A DNA stretch of 64,000 bases from Tichowtungia sp964398915 (GCA_964398915.1 CAYNOR010000007.1:1-64000), one strand, 5' to 3'; counted from the first letter of the stretch, positions 28,117-37,564 are shown. The notes: generated from the letters alone by a model not told the origin. Program-made: numbers and translations.

Positions 28117-28260
28117 GGGATGCGAACCCGCGGGTTCAGCCGAGACCGCAGGTCGAGACAGGCTTCACGAATGTGAAGCAGCGAAGCGGCAAATCCCGCC
28201 CGGGGTACCGTCATTCGGAAGTATGAATGATGAACTATGAAAGATGAATGGAAAACCAAG
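28117..28260 (+). repeat. tRNA-derived unit, copy 2
   Basis: This is nearly identical to copy 1, at an offset of 153 bp. The palindrome, the 53-nt insert and the tRNA 3' end are kept, but the final A of ACCA is G. It degenerates after about 28255, in the leader of the secreted-protein gene. Confidence 0.8.
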
Positions 28261-28309
28261 TCGGGAACTCGAGGGGTTGTGTCAAAGCTCTGTAAAAAAG
28301 GAAGGGTCA

Positions 28310-31159
28310 ATGAAAAACAAAAATCGGAAATCAAATCGGATTCTGTCGATGGGTCTGCTTCTTTCATTCACGCTGTCGCATGGGATAACCGCGGCAGGCG
28401 CCGAACCGGATCCTTTGAGCATTATTCGTAACGGCGGCTTTGAATCCCTTCAGTTGACTCCATGGAAATCCAATTCCGGTGGGTTCGCGGTGGATTCCGT
28501 GGTCAAACATTCGGGCACCAGAGCCCTGAAGGTGACCGGCGCGCCGAAAGCCCGCGCAGTCACGAGCGAGAAGTTCCCCATCGATATCGAGACCGTTTAC
28601 ACCCTGTCTGTCTGGATCAAAACGCAGGACATCTCAACGCCCTACGGCCTCTCGGTTAAAATTTTCCAGCGCAACGACAGCACCGGTTGGAATTCCTGGT
28701 ATCCCACCGCGCGCAGTGACCAACAGCCCGAGCGCAGGGTGATCAAAACCGGCGGAACGCAGGATTGGACGGAGTACCGATTTTCGTTCACACCCGATCC
28801 GGCAGCGGAGGGGTTCGAGATCGTCCTCGGCTTGGATGCCGGGGTGACCGGGACGGCGTGGATTGACGATGTTTCGCTGGGCCTCAGTGCGATGCGCATC
28901 GCGCAACGCGATTTCACCGGCGACTGGAATAATGTACAAACCCCGGGCGACCATGTCCGCTGGGCGGACAAGGCCGGGGCCGCGGACAACCTGGAGATCA
29001 CTCTTCCGCAGGGAACCTATTCACTCTGGCTTTCCATGCTTGGCGACGGACATCCGGATGTCGAGGTGAAGGTGGATGGCAAGTTGATTGGAGTCGGCCC
29101 CGGTTCGGAAAAGACCGGTTGGCGGAAGCTGGGCAGAGTCGATCTTGCTGCGGGAGTGCATCATTTCACCCTGAAAAATCCGGGTGGCAAAAACGAGGCG
29201 GCCTATGCCGGGATGGTTGTTTCGACCGAGGCTGAGCCCGTGCTTCCGGACCTCAGCGGCCTCTTTGAGGTGAAACGTGACAAGTTTCCCGTCACATTAT
29301 ATCCCGCCAAGCCCACGGATTCCCGTTTGGCGGTTTGTGTCGCAGCCTATCTGGTCGAAACGGGTTGGGACGGAGCCAGCGGCCTGCCAAGTGCCGGAGC
29401 CGCCCGGATCGCTTCTCTGGCACACAAGTATGGCATCCCGGTCACCTGGCTTGTGAACAACAAGTCGGCCGTCGTGATGAAAGACCTGCTCACCAAATGG
29501 CATGAGGAATACGGCGATGATGTGGCCTCTTTTGACTTCAAGGATTGGGGGCCGATCAAGGAGGCGCTGCCTTGGGCGAGTGTCAGCTTTGCCGCCGTTG
29601 GGGAAGGTCGCACCCGCCCGGTTCGGGAGCTGGAAGAGGCAGGGATGATCGGCGCATGGGGTTGGACCTGGGGGCAGGAGGGCGTTGACAACAACACCGA
29701 CAAGGGCTGCCCGTGGGCTCCCTTCTACGCATCGCATAACAGCAACAACGAATCCTATAAGATCCCCGCAGATTACCCCGGCAAGGTCCTCGGTGTGGAA
29801 TGGACCCAGCGGGACTTGAACAAAGCCACCGATATCCATGGCGGCGACCCCTGCGTTTTCAGCATGGATCCCAACGATGTTCGCGAGGGAGGTATCATCC
29901 ATGGGCGCAATATCGACTATTGGAAACAGCTCCTCGACGAGTATCTGCGCAACACCGAATGGAACGATTTCATCCCGTTCATCATCCACCAGGAGTCGCA
30001 CGAGATGGACTGGGGTTATTCATGGAAATTTGTTTTCGGTCAGGACGAGGACAAGGCGTTTGTCGAGGCTCGCAAGCGCTACAATCTCGACGTGGCATCA
30101 CTTGACGAATTTTTCAAATACGCCAAGTCAAAAAATCTGCCGTTCATGACGTTGCCGCAGATGGCGACGGCCTATCAGCGGAAGTATCCATCCGTTACGC
30201 CGCCTCACTATATGCTGTTCCGGGATATTCCCGTGCCAGACCCGAAGCCGCGATCCCCCAACACTCCGGTACATCCCGCTCCCTACCCGCTCAGCTTCTT
30301 TTTCTTTGATGCCGAATGTCAGATGGTCTTTGAAGATGCACTGCGACTGCCAAGACTGATTTTCAACTACATCCATCAACATGCTTCGGGCCACTTGGGG
30401 CCGTATCCACGTGAGGCATCTATTCCCGGCATTGTTTCCTTCGCGAAGCATTTTTCCGATGGCGAAGAGACCTGGAAGATCACCGTTTCCAACCCGAACT
30501 CTTATGTGGTGCCCATGGGAATCACGGAGTGGGGCGACTATTCCAACTACGAGTTGGTTAAGGCATCCGACACCGTGCAGGATGTAAAACGCATTGGCAG
30601 CACGCTGGAGTTCATCCGCTTCAACGCGGTACCGGGAAACACGGAGCTGAGCATTTCTTTCAAGGTCAAAGGCAAGCCCTTCGTCCCCACCGACTCCGAT
30701 CAAGGCAGAGAGCTGACCTGGCAGGCCGGCTTTCGGGAGGGCAATTGGCAGATTGCTGGCCCGGCCAGCATCACCCCTGACGGTGAAGGTGCTGTCATCA
30801 AACATGATGGCGGGCCTTCTGCCCGCTTGGTCACGGTAAGCCCCGCAGGGGAGTGCTGTGTTCCTATCGACATGGAGAAGAACCCGGTTTTGGTCGTTTC
30901 TTTGGGCAAGGTTGAAAATGTGGATTTCTTACAGATCAACACTTGGAACGGAACCCACCCCGAAAAAAACCTGCTCAGGCTGCAGTCTGGCGGAACCGTT
31001 CTTCAATCGGATACTACGCTGTGTATTCCGCTGAGCAAGACAGGCTGGAGCGGAGACCATCTGGCCAACCTTGTCATAACCATTGGAAACAGCTCAAAAT
31101 CCAAAGGCTCCCTGGAGTTGAAGTCGTTGAAGGTCATAGAAAAAGGGGTGACCCCTTGA
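28310..31159 (+). CDS. Large secreted protein with carbohydrate-binding-like domain
   Basis: The 949-residue protein has a basic N-terminus and signal peptide (RILSMGLLLSFTLSHGITAAGA). The next ~150 residues look like a CBM4/9-type jelly roll (IIRNGGFESLQLTPWKSN, then VYTLSVWIKTQDIS and AWIDDVSLGL). A second beta domain follows (VRWADKAGAADNLEITLPQG). The central ~370 residues resemble the beta/alpha barrel of polysaccharide deacetylase or GH57-type proteins (LAVCVAAYLVETGWDG, HKYGIPVTWLVNNK, IPFIIHQESHEMDWGY), and the C-terminal part is beta-rich. GGAAGGG precedes the ATG. A polysaccharide-active extracellular enzyme is the best guess; catalytic residues are not certain. Confidence 0.75.
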   Translation: MKNKNRKSNRILSMGLLLSFTLSHGITAAGAEPDPLSIIRNGGFESLQLTPWKSNSGGFAVDSVVKHSGTRALKVTGAPKARAVTSEKFPIDIETVYTLSVWIKTQDISTPYGLSVKIFQRNDSTGWNSWYPTARSDQQPERRVIKTGGTQDWTEYRFSFTPDPAAEGFEIVLGLDAGVTGTAWIDDVSLGLSAMRIAQRDFTGDWNNVQTPGDHVRWADKAGAADNLEITLPQGTYSLWLSMLGDGHPDVEVKVDGKLIGVGPGSEKTGWRKLGRVDLAAGVHHFTLKNPGGKNEAAYAGMVVSTEAEPVLPDLSGLFEVKRDKFPVTLYPAKPTDSRLAVCVAAYLVETGWDGASGLPSAGAARIASLAHKYGIPVTWLVNNKSAVVMKDLLTKWHEEYGDDVASFDFKDWGPIKEALPWASVSFAAVGEGRTRPVRELEEAGMIGAWGWTWGQEGVDNNTDKGCPWAPFYASHNSNNESYKIPADYPGKVLGVEWTQRDLNKATDIHGGDPCVFSMDPNDVREGGIIHGRNIDYWKQLLDEYLRNTEWNDFIPFIIHQESHEMDWGYSWKFVFGQDEDKAFVEARKRYNLDVASLDEFFKYAKSKNLPFMTLPQMATAYQRKYPSVTPPHYMLFRDIPVPDPKPRSPNTPVHPAPYPLSFFFFDAECQMVFEDALRLPRLIFNYIHQHASGHLGPYPREASIPGIVSFAKHFSDGEETWKITVSNPNSYVVPMGITEWGDYSNYELVKASDTVQDVKRIGSTLEFIRFNAVPGNTELSISFKVKGKPFVPTDSDQGRELTWQAGFREGNWQIAGPASITPDGEGAVIKHDGGPSARLVTVSPAGECCVPIDMEKNPVLVVSLGKVENVDFLQINTWNGTHPEKNLLRLQSGGTVLQSDTTLCIPLSKTGWSGDHLANLVITIGNSSKSKGSLELKSLKVIEKGVTP

Positions 31160-31293
31160 GATTCCGGTAAAACATAAAAAAACCAGCTGAGAAAACGGAC
31201 TCCTGAGCGGTTATTTTCTTTCCGTGCGCTTGTAACGGCTGGGAAATTGATCTAGAAAAAGCGGCACACTTGGTAGACGGGACGGGTAAAACA

Positions 31294-32451
31294 ATGGCCG
31301 ATTTTCTTGTATTTGAAGGGGTCTCGAAAAGTTACGGCGAACTCCTCGCTGTTGATTCCGTTTCTTTCTCGATCAACAAGGGCGAAATCTTCTCTCTGCT
31401 GGGTCCGTCCGGCTGCGGCAAGACGACACTGTTGCGCTGCTGTGCCGGGTTTGAAGATCCCGATGCGGGCCGTATCATTCTCGACGGACGTGATATCACC
31501 GGGCTTCCGCCCCACGAGCGCAAGGTGAACACCGTTTTTCAGAACTACGCGCTGTTTCCGCATCTGACGATCCGCGACAACATTGCTTTCGGCCCGCGCA
31601 TGGCCCGCTGGACGAAAGCCGAGACCGATAAAGAAATCGATCGTATGCTTGAGCTGATCCAGATGGAAGACTACGCCGACCGTAAAGTCACCGAGATCAG
31701 CGGTGGTCAAAAACAGCGCGTAGCGATTGCTCGCGCGCTGATCAACCGTCCGCAGGTTCTGCTGCTCGATGAGCCGCTGGCGGCGCTCGACCTGAAGTTG
31801 CGCCAGCGGATGCTGGTCGAACTCGACGCGATTCACGATGAAGTCGGCATCACGTTTGTTTATGTGACGCACGACCAGAGTGAGGCCATGGGGATCAGCG
31901 ACCGCATCGCGGCGATGAACCGCGGGCGCATTGAGCAGATCGGCCGTCCGGTGGAGATTTATGAAGCTCCGCGCAGCAGTTTTGTCGCTGCCTTCATCGG
32001 CGATACCAACTTCTTTGACGGCACCGTAACCGATGTGATGGACGGGCCGTACTGCCGGTTGAAGATCGACGGTTTTCCTGATGTGCTGGCGTGGAATGAC
32101 AAGGGGTTACAGATCGGTAACGCGGTTCATTTGAGTCTGCGCCCGGAAAAATTCAAAATCTGGCGCGAGCTGCCCGAACCGCTGCCGAACCGTAATCTGG
32201 TGCAGGGGGTTGTTGAGGATGTCATTTATCTCGGTTCGCACACGAAATACTGGGTGCGGGTCGAAGACTACCGTCTCGGCATTCACCAGCAGCACAGCCG
32301 CTACCTGCTCGATACACGCCCGATCACCTGGGGTGAAAAAGTCTGGCTGTCGTGGTTCGCCGACGACTCCTGTATGCTGGAGCGCTATAAAGCCGAGGAC
32401 GAAAACCTGCTCGTTCTGCCGGACACTGAAGAGGAGCCGGTGCTGGCATGA
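31294..32451 (+). CDS. potA: Spermidine/putrescine ABC transporter ATPase
   Basis: The 385-residue ATPase powers polyamine import. Walker A GPSGCGKTT lies near residue 39, signature ISGGQKQRVAIARAL near 139, Walker B LLLDEPLAALD near 162 and the switch His in VYVTHDQSEAMG. The C-terminal ~140 residues form a TOBE-type domain. I start at the ATG of MADFLVF; a TTG eight codons earlier is possible. It overlaps potB by 4 bp and heads a four-gene operon. Confidence 0.96.
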   Translation: MADFLVFEGVSKSYGELLAVDSVSFSINKGEIFSLLGPSGCGKTTLLRCCAGFEDPDAGRIILDGRDITGLPPHERKVNTVFQNYALFPHLTIRDNIAFGPRMARWTKAETDKEIDRMLELIQMEDYADRKVTEISGGQKQRVAIARALINRPQVLLLDEPLAALDLKLRQRMLVELDAIHDEVGITFVYVTHDQSEAMGISDRIAAMNRGRIEQIGRPVEIYEAPRSSFVAAFIGDTNFFDGTVTDVMDGPYCRLKIDGFPDVLAWNDKGLQIGNAVHLSLRPEKFKIWRELPEPLPNRNLVQGVVEDVIYLGSHTKYWVRVEDYRLGIHQQHSRYLLDTRPITWGEKVWLSWFADDSCMLERYKAEDENLLVLPDTEEEPVLA

Positions 32452-33332
32452 AGCGGCCTGCACAAAAAAAACTGCACGAGGTTCTGCTGACTGCACCTTC
32501 CTTTATCTGGCTGATGCTGTTTTTTATTATTCCGACGATGATTGTTTTTGCGATCACGTTCAAACCGTCGACGCCGTTCGGCGGCATTGGGGAGGGCTGG
32601 ACTCTCAGTACGCTGTTTGATCTGCGCAACCCGAACTATCCGGCGATTATCTGGCGCACGGTCTGGCTGAGCGTCGTTTCCACCATCATCTGCCTGCTGC
32701 TGGCGGTGCCGTGCGGCTACTGCATCGCCCGTGCCCCGAAACGGATTCGCGATGTGCTGCTGCTGCTGGTGATTATCCCTTTCTGGACCAATTTCCTGAT
32801 CCGCATTTTTGCCTGGAAAGTGCTGTTGCATCCGGAAGGCATGCTGAAACAGGCGCTGGTTTTCCTGCATCTTTGCGCGCCCGACGCCACACTGCTCTAC
32901 AATCCGGTCACCGTGCTGCTGGTGATCATCTACACCTATCTGCCGTTCGCCATTCTGCCGGTCTATGCCGCCGCCGAGAAGTTCGACTATTCACTGATCG
33001 AAGCGGCACGCGACCTCGGCGCTTCGCAGTTCCGCGCCTTCCGGCGCATCTTTCTGCCAGGCATCAGCCGCGGGGTCTGGACGGCGGTTCTGATGGTTTT
33101 TATTCCTGCGCTCGGTTCGTATGTGATTCCCGATATCGTCGGCGGGCCGGGCAGTGAAATGATCGGCAACAAGATTGCCCAGCGCACCTTTGTAGATCGC
33201 AATCTGCCGCACGCCAGCGCGCTGGCGGCACTGCTGACGCTGGCGGTGATGGTTCCGCTTATGATCACGCTGGTGCACCACTACCGGCAGCCGCCGGCGG
33301 CGGCGAAGAAAGGGAAGGAGGCGGCGCAATGA
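32448..33332 (+). CDS. potB: Spermidine/putrescine ABC transporter permease PotB
   Basis: The 294-residue inner-membrane protein has about six helices. It carries the permease EAA motif in EAARDLGASQFRAFRRIFLPG near residue 185, which contacts PotA. The opening KKLHEVLLTAPSFIWLMLFFI contains the first helix. It overlaps potA and potC by ATGA at both ends, which indicates translational coupling. Confidence 0.96.
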   Translation: MKRPAQKKLHEVLLTAPSFIWLMLFFIIPTMIVFAITFKPSTPFGGIGEGWTLSTLFDLRNPNYPAIIWRTVWLSVVSTIICLLLAVPCGYCIARAPKRIRDVLLLLVIIPFWTNFLIRIFAWKVLLHPEGMLKQALVFLHLCAPDATLLYNPVTVLLVIIYTYLPFAILPVYAAAEKFDYSLIEAARDLGASQFRAFRRIFLPGISRGVWTAVLMVFIPALGSYVIPDIVGGPGSEMIGNKIAQRTFVDRNLPHASALAALLTLAVMVPLMITLVHHYRQPPAAAKKGKEAAQ

Positions 33333-34099
33333 AGCGCAGTCGCGTTCCATTCTATACCACGATGGCCGTGCTGGTTTTTTTCTACCTGCCGCTCATTATT
33401 CTGTCGGTGAACTCCTTTAACGATTCGCGCTACGGCGGTCCGTGGAACGGATTTACCTGCCGCTGGTATGTCCGGCTGTTTCAGGATCGCCAGATATGGC
33501 ACGCACTGCAGAATACGCTGATCATCGCGGTCGGCGCGACCGTTGTTTCGATGGGGGTTGGCACCATGGCCGCTTTCGCGCTGAACCGCTACCGCACACG
33601 CTTTCAGATGACGCATTACGGTATGATCTACGCCCCGCTGATTGTTCCCGATATTCTCATGGGAATGAGCCTGCTGCTGTTTTTTGTCGCGCTGAACGTC
33701 AACCTCGGCCTTTTCACCATCTTTTTGGCGCACGTTACGTTCTGCATCAGCTATGTCACCATGGTCGTCCTTAGCCGGTTGCAGGACTTTGATTTCAGCC
33801 TGATGGAGGCGGCGCAGGATCTCGGAGCAAGTCACTGGATTGCATTCCGCCGTGTCATGCTGCCGCTACTTATGCCCGGTATCGCTGCTGGCGGGCTGCT
33901 GGCCTTTACGCTGTCACTTGACGACTTTGTCGTGACCTTTTTTGTTGCGGGGCCGGGCTCGACAACCCTGCCGATCCACATTTACAGTATGATGAAACAC
34001 GGCGCGCCGGCTGTCATTAATGCACTTTCGGTGATCCTTTTGCTGGTCACGTTTGTGCTGGTGAGCGCCAGCCGCACAATAAGGGAGAAACTGTCATGA
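33329..34099 (+). CDS. potC: Spermidine/putrescine ABC transporter permease PotC
   Basis: The 256-residue second permease has six helices. Its EAA loop is EAAQDLGASHWIAFRRVMLP near residue 153, and the typical SLDDFVVTFFVAGPGSTTLP follows. It overlaps potB and potD by 4 bp each. Confidence 0.96.
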   Translation: MKRSRVPFYTTMAVLVFFYLPLIILSVNSFNDSRYGGPWNGFTCRWYVRLFQDRQIWHALQNTLIIAVGATVVSMGVGTMAAFALNRYRTRFQMTHYGMIYAPLIVPDILMGMSLLLFFVALNVNLGLFTIFLAHVTFCISYVTMVVLSRLQDFDFSLMEAAQDLGASHWIAFRRVMLPLLMPGIAAGGLLAFTLSLDDFVVTFFVAGPGSTTLPIHIYSMMKHGAPAVINALSVILLLVTFVLVSASRTIREKLS

Positions 34100-35130
34100 A
34101 GAAACGATCAACGATCCTGCTGGGTCTTCTTTGCGCGATGCTGCTGAGCGGCTGTTCCGACCCGCGTCCTGTTCTCCATATCTACAACTGGGCGGACTAC
34201 ATGAACCCCGATGTGCTCAAGAATTTTGAGAAGCAGAACAACTGCCGCATCGTACTCGACACCTTTGAATCCAACGAAGCCATGTATGCCAAGCTCAAAG
34301 CCGGCGCGAAGGGCTATGACCTGATTTTCCCCACCTCCTACATGGCCGGCATCATGAAAGAGCAGGGAATGCTTCAACCGCTTAAGCATGATTTGATTCC
34401 GAACCTCGCCAATCTGGACCGCAAATATCTGGCGCTCACGCAGGATCCACAGATGGAATACGGCGTTCCGTATCTGATCAGTCTTAGCGGTATCGGTTAC
34501 AATAAAGTCCGCCTTGGCGAACAGGAACCCACATGGGAGCTCTTTACTAAGCCGGAAATTGCCCGCCGTTGCACGCTGCTGAACGACATGCGCGAATCGA
34601 TTGGTGCCGCCCTGAAAAGTCTCGGATACAGCCTGAATACAACGAGCGAAGCCGAACTCGCCGCCGCGCAGCAGGTTCTGGTTAAATGGAAGAAAAACAT
34701 CGCAAAATTTGAAGTCGAAGAAGCCCTGCGAGGGCTTTCCTCGGCGGAGTTTCTGCTGGTACACGCCTATAACGGCGACATCCTTCAGGCGATGGGTGAG
34801 AACAAAGACCTGGCCTTTCTCGTGCCGAAAGAAGGCACAACGATTGCCAGCGACGACATGGTGATTCCGGCCAACGCAGATCAGGTTGAACTCGCGCACG
34901 CCTTCATTAATTTTATTCACGACCCGGCCAACTCCGCTGAGAACATGGAATTTGTTTCCTACCTTTCTCCGAATATTGAAGGACAGAAACTGGTCAGCGA
35001 AGCATTCCGCAAAAACCCGGCGATCTTCATTGATCCTGCGGTCATGGCGAAGAGCGAAGTCATCCGCGACCTCGGGAAAGACAACGACAAATATACCCGT
35101 GTCTGGGATGCCGTAAAAGCGGCGGAATAA
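34096..35130 (+). CDS. potD: Polyamine-binding lipoprotein PotD
   Basis: The 344-residue periplasmic substrate-binding protein has a lipoprotein signal ending LLSGC, with Cys at about residue 16-17. VLHIYNWADYMNPDVLKNFE is the characteristic PotD/PotF opening strand, and YDLIFPTSYMAGIM and GVPYLISLSGIGYNK are conserved ligand-binding segments. It captures spermidine or putrescine for PotBC. It closes the operon; no terminator hairpin is obvious and a repeat begins 10 bp after the stop. Confidence 0.95.
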   Translation: MKKRSTILLGLLCAMLLSGCSDPRPVLHIYNWADYMNPDVLKNFEKQNNCRIVLDTFESNEAMYAKLKAGAKGYDLIFPTSYMAGIMKEQGMLQPLKHDLIPNLANLDRKYLALTQDPQMEYGVPYLISLSGIGYNKVRLGEQEPTWELFTKPEIARRCTLLNDMRESIGAALKSLGYSLNTTSEAELAAAQQVLVKWKKNIAKFEVEEALRGLSSAEFLLVHAYNGDILQAMGENKDLAFLVPKEGTTIASDDMVIPANADQVELAHAFINFIHDPANSAENMEFVSYLSPNIEGQKLVSEAFRKNPAIFIDPAVMAKSEVIRDLGKDNDKYTRVWDAVKAAE

Positions 35131-35139
35131 ACCCGTTCG

Positions 35140-35313
35140 TTTGCAGTGCTCTGGAGTGCGGTGGCAAGCGACTTGTCCGTCGAAGGAGGAAGCGCGACAC
35201 CGCTTTGGTCATTCTGCTGTTCCGCTGGAAAGAGCGCCGTCGCCCGTCCGCCTTCGTACACTTCGGCGTGACAGGTTGGTTGCCGGCGCACTCCAAAATC
35301 TTTACCGCCCGCC
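35140..35313 (+). repeat. Dispersed 'ECGGKR'-type repeat, copy 1
   Basis: The unit starts TTTGCAGTGCTCTGGAGTGC and ends near CTTTACCGCCCGCC. It is similar over its whole length to 35488-35632, with an extra 29 bp near 35250. One frame reads ALECGGKRLV-like peptides, typical of non-coding interspersed repeats in verrucomicrobial genomes. Confidence 0.8.
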
Positions 35314-35487
35314 GGTCGCATTCCACCTTTGGATGGCGGGGCTGTTGAATTACATCGCGGCAAGATGTTCGGGATGAAATCTTCCGGGGTTTGGAAGGGG
35401 ATTAGCCACAAAAAACACCAAAAGCACAGAATGTCGAGAAAAGCGTTCTGGGCCCCGTCATGGGGTTTTGCGAGTTTGTCGGACACC

Positions 35488-35632
35488 TTTGCAGTGCTCT
35501 GGAGTGCGGTGGCAAGCGACTTGTCCGCCGAAGGCGGAAGCGCGACACCGCTCTTGCAGTCGCACCGTTCCGCCGCAAAGAGCGCCGTCGCCCGCTGGTT
35601 GCCGGCGCACTCCGAAATCTTTATCGCCCGCC
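35488..35632 (+). repeat. Dispersed 'ECGGKR'-type repeat, copy 2
   Basis: This is the second copy of the 35140 repeat. The two copies are each followed by a related sequence (GGGATGAAATCTTCCGGGG at 35371 and 35691, then GCCACAAAAA), so a block of about 0.33 kb was duplicated in tandem. Confidence 0.8.
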
Positions 35633-35759
35633 ATGTGCGGCTACAGGTGTGGGCGACGCGACAGGATGTTCGGAATCTTCGGGATGAAATCTTCCGGGGG
35701 TTGGAAAAGGAATGGCCACAAAAAGCACAAAATAACGAATTAGGCGGACTGACCCTGTC

Positions 35760-36001
35760 ATTTCATTGACCCTGTCATGAGGCGACGGTTGATCCCGATT
35801 AAAACAAGGAGTAAAAGGAAGCCGCTTACTCAGCGGAATGAAGGGGTGTTTTGTGTTTGACCGGAACCTCTAATGGGCGACACCTTTTCAGGCGTGAGGA
35901 CACCTTTTTGAAAAATCTACAAAGAACTTATTTTAGAGGCTTGATCCGGAATCCGCAGCGTGTCATTTTTTTTAAAAAAACTGGATATGGAGAAAGACAA
36001 T
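35760..36001. other. Intergenic stretch before PEP-CTERM gene
   Basis: No gene is visible. GACCCTGTCAT occurs twice near 35750-35780. A short AT-rich stretch at 35960-35980 precedes the ribosome-binding site of the next gene. Confidence 0.4.
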
Positions 36002-36739
36002 ATGAGACGACATTTTTTTTCCCTTCTGCTTGTGATGCCGCTGATTGCATCGGCCGGCATCGTTGAGAACAATAGCGGTTTGGATCGGAACACTCAGGGA
36101 AACTGGAGTTTTTCTGGGACTGTGATGCTGGGTACCGCTCGGGACAATATCTTCGACAATGGCGACACCTGGTTGGCGCAAAATGCCGGATGCTTCGTCA
36201 AGAGTCCATATGGGGCCACAGATGGGACAAAGGATGCCGAAGGATTTGTCGGCATTTACAAGGGTGCCACAGGAGATATGATCTCTATGTCATACAGTTT
36301 CACGGCCACCACAGCCATGTCTCAGCAGGAATGGATCGCCAAAGGAATTATTTGGCGCACCGCAGGGGCTTACAGTGGTCGTCTGCAATTTTCCGTGAAT
36401 CCGAGGGGCGAAGGCTTCACCGTTGTGGACGTCAGCGACTGGTTTGGCCGGTCATCGGATGGGGTGGGCATCATTGATATGGGTGCTGTTGCAACGGGAA
36501 CAGCCTTGAATGGTCCCACGGCATCCTACACGACGGATTTAAGCAGTCTGAATATTGAAAGTGGCGACTCCGTGGTCTATCGATTTTCTATGAACTCGGG
36601 CGATTCCGCGGCCGGAACCTCCGCAGCAAGGGTGGGACTCGGCGTGCAACTCATCCCTGAGCCAGCGACATTTCTTCTTTTTGTAATAGGTGGTGTGGGC
36701 GCCTGGCTTGTCCGACGCAATGCACGCAGTGAAAAGTGA
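36002..36739 (+). CDS. PEP-CTERM sorting-signal protein
   Basis: The 245-residue secreted protein has a signal peptide (HFFSLLLVMPLIASA). The C-terminal signal is PEPATFLLFVIGGVGAWLVRR: a PEP motif, one helix and basic residues. Exosortase recognises this signal in exopolysaccharide-producing bacteria. The middle is beta-rich and unlike any family I know. GGAGA 8 nt before the ATG fixes the start; the frame from 35960 adds 14 residues. It is single, with no exosortase in the window. Confidence 0.88.
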   Translation: MRRHFFSLLLVMPLIASAGIVENNSGLDRNTQGNWSFSGTVMLGTARDNIFDNGDTWLAQNAGCFVKSPYGATDGTKDAEGFVGIYKGATGDMISMSYSFTATTAMSQQEWIAKGIIWRTAGAYSGRLQFSVNPRGEGFTVVDVSDWFGRSSDGVGIIDMGAVATGTALNGPTASYTTDLSSLNIESGDSVVYRFSMNSGDSAAGTSAARVGLGVQLIPEPATFLLFVIGGVGAWLVRRNARSEK

Positions 36740-36858
36740 CCAACGTAAAAAAGGCCAAACCATAAGCCTAGCCTCTTCGTGAATTTTTGCCACTTCGTTG
36801 CCCCGCTTTGCGGAGCCCAGCTCGCCAGAGGCTCGGTTGTGTTTTTCGTGGCGATTCT

Positions 36859-36928
36859 TAAAACCGTACGCGTTCTTCGATGATGCGTTCGAGTTCGTCG
36901 ATGGAGACTCGGATCTGCTGCATGGTGT
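36859..36928 (-). pseudogene. Duplicated 3' end of glyS
   Basis: The 70 bp match 39151-39220 (the true glyS 3' end) at 63 of 70 positions without gaps. On the minus strand they encode MQQIRVSIDELERIIEERVRF-like residues, followed by a stop; the gene itself has Lys in place of Ser. Most differences cluster in one short segment. The copy abuts the higA stop codon. It looks like a gene end displaced or carried by an insertion. Confidence 0.85.
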
Positions 36929-36932
36929 ACGG

Positions 36933-37208
36933 TCAGGCGATTTTTAGTGTCAGTCGTTTTCCAATGGCTTCGGCAAACTTTTCCAGTGTGGAAAGTTTGA
37001 TGTCGTCGGCGTGGTTCTCGATCCGGGACACGGCGGTTTTTTTTGTGTGCAGGCGTTCCGCCAGCTCCTCCTGTGTGATGCCAGCCTCAATCCGAGCCTG
37101 TTTGAGCATGGCACCGATTTTAAACTGCTGGTATCCGGAATCGAAGTCCTTGGAAAATTCTGCATCCCGCACCTTACGCTCCTGAATGTATTTTTTCAGA
37201 TCGCTCAT
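36933..37208 (-). CDS. higA: HigA-type antitoxin (XRE helix-turn-helix)
   Basis: The 91-residue protein has a C-terminal XRE helix-turn-helix (LKQARIEAGITQEELAERLHTKK, then SRIENHADDIKLSTLEKFAEAIG). It follows the toxin gene with a 4-bp overlap, the toxin-first order typical of HigBA. It should neutralise HigB and repress the operon through the palindrome at 37567. Its stop codon is 5 bp from the duplicated glyS end. Confidence 0.92.
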   Translation of the reverse strand: MSDLKKYIQERKVRDAEFSKDFDSGYQQFKIGAMLKQARIEAGITQEELAERLHTKKTAVSRIENHADDIKLSTLEKFAEAIGKRLTLKIA

Positions 37209-37558
37209 TTTTGTTTCCTCCTGAAATAATCCTGTTTTCGTTCTTCCGCCAGACGGATGGCCTGTTGCGGCGTTTTCTGTGTTTTCTTTTGAAATGCGTG
37301 GGATAGAACCACCAGCTTCGCTCCATCAAAAAAACCAAGGAAACGGAAAATATCCGATCCGGTTTTTACACGGATTTCCCACAGGTTGTTTGTATTGACC
37401 ATTTTCTGGAAGTATTGTCCGGGTACGTTATCTAAATCTTCTACAAGGCTCATAACCCACGTGGCTTTTTGCGCCTGTTTGGACGAGAGCGTTTCGAGAA
37501 AATCCCGAACCGGGCTCCGTCCGCCCTCCGTTTTGTAGAAGAGGATTTCTCGCACCAT
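37205..37558 (-). CDS. higB: HigB/RelE-type toxin (Gp49-like)
   Basis: The 117-residue protein matches the phage Gp49-like (DUF891) branch of RelE/HigB mRNA interferases. EILFYKTEGGRSPVRDFLETL is the opening, LWEIRVKTGSDIFRFLGFF the core and LVVLSHAFQKKTQKTP the C-terminal basic strand. It cleaves ribosome-bound mRNA in characterised homologues. The start codon lies only 6 bp after the predicted -10 box, so its mRNA may be leaderless. Confidence 0.92.
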   Translation of the reverse strand: MVREILFYKTEGGRSPVRDFLETLSSKQAQKATWVMSLVEDLDNVPGQYFQKMVNTNNLWEIRVKTGSDIFRFLGFFDGAKLVVLSHAFQKKTQKTPQQAIRLAEERKQDYFRRKQK

Positions 37559-37564
37559 GTCGAC

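Noticed and set aside
35329..35769. 146-codon frame and others in the repeat block
   Set aside because: They are translations of dispersed repeats; several frames are open at once.
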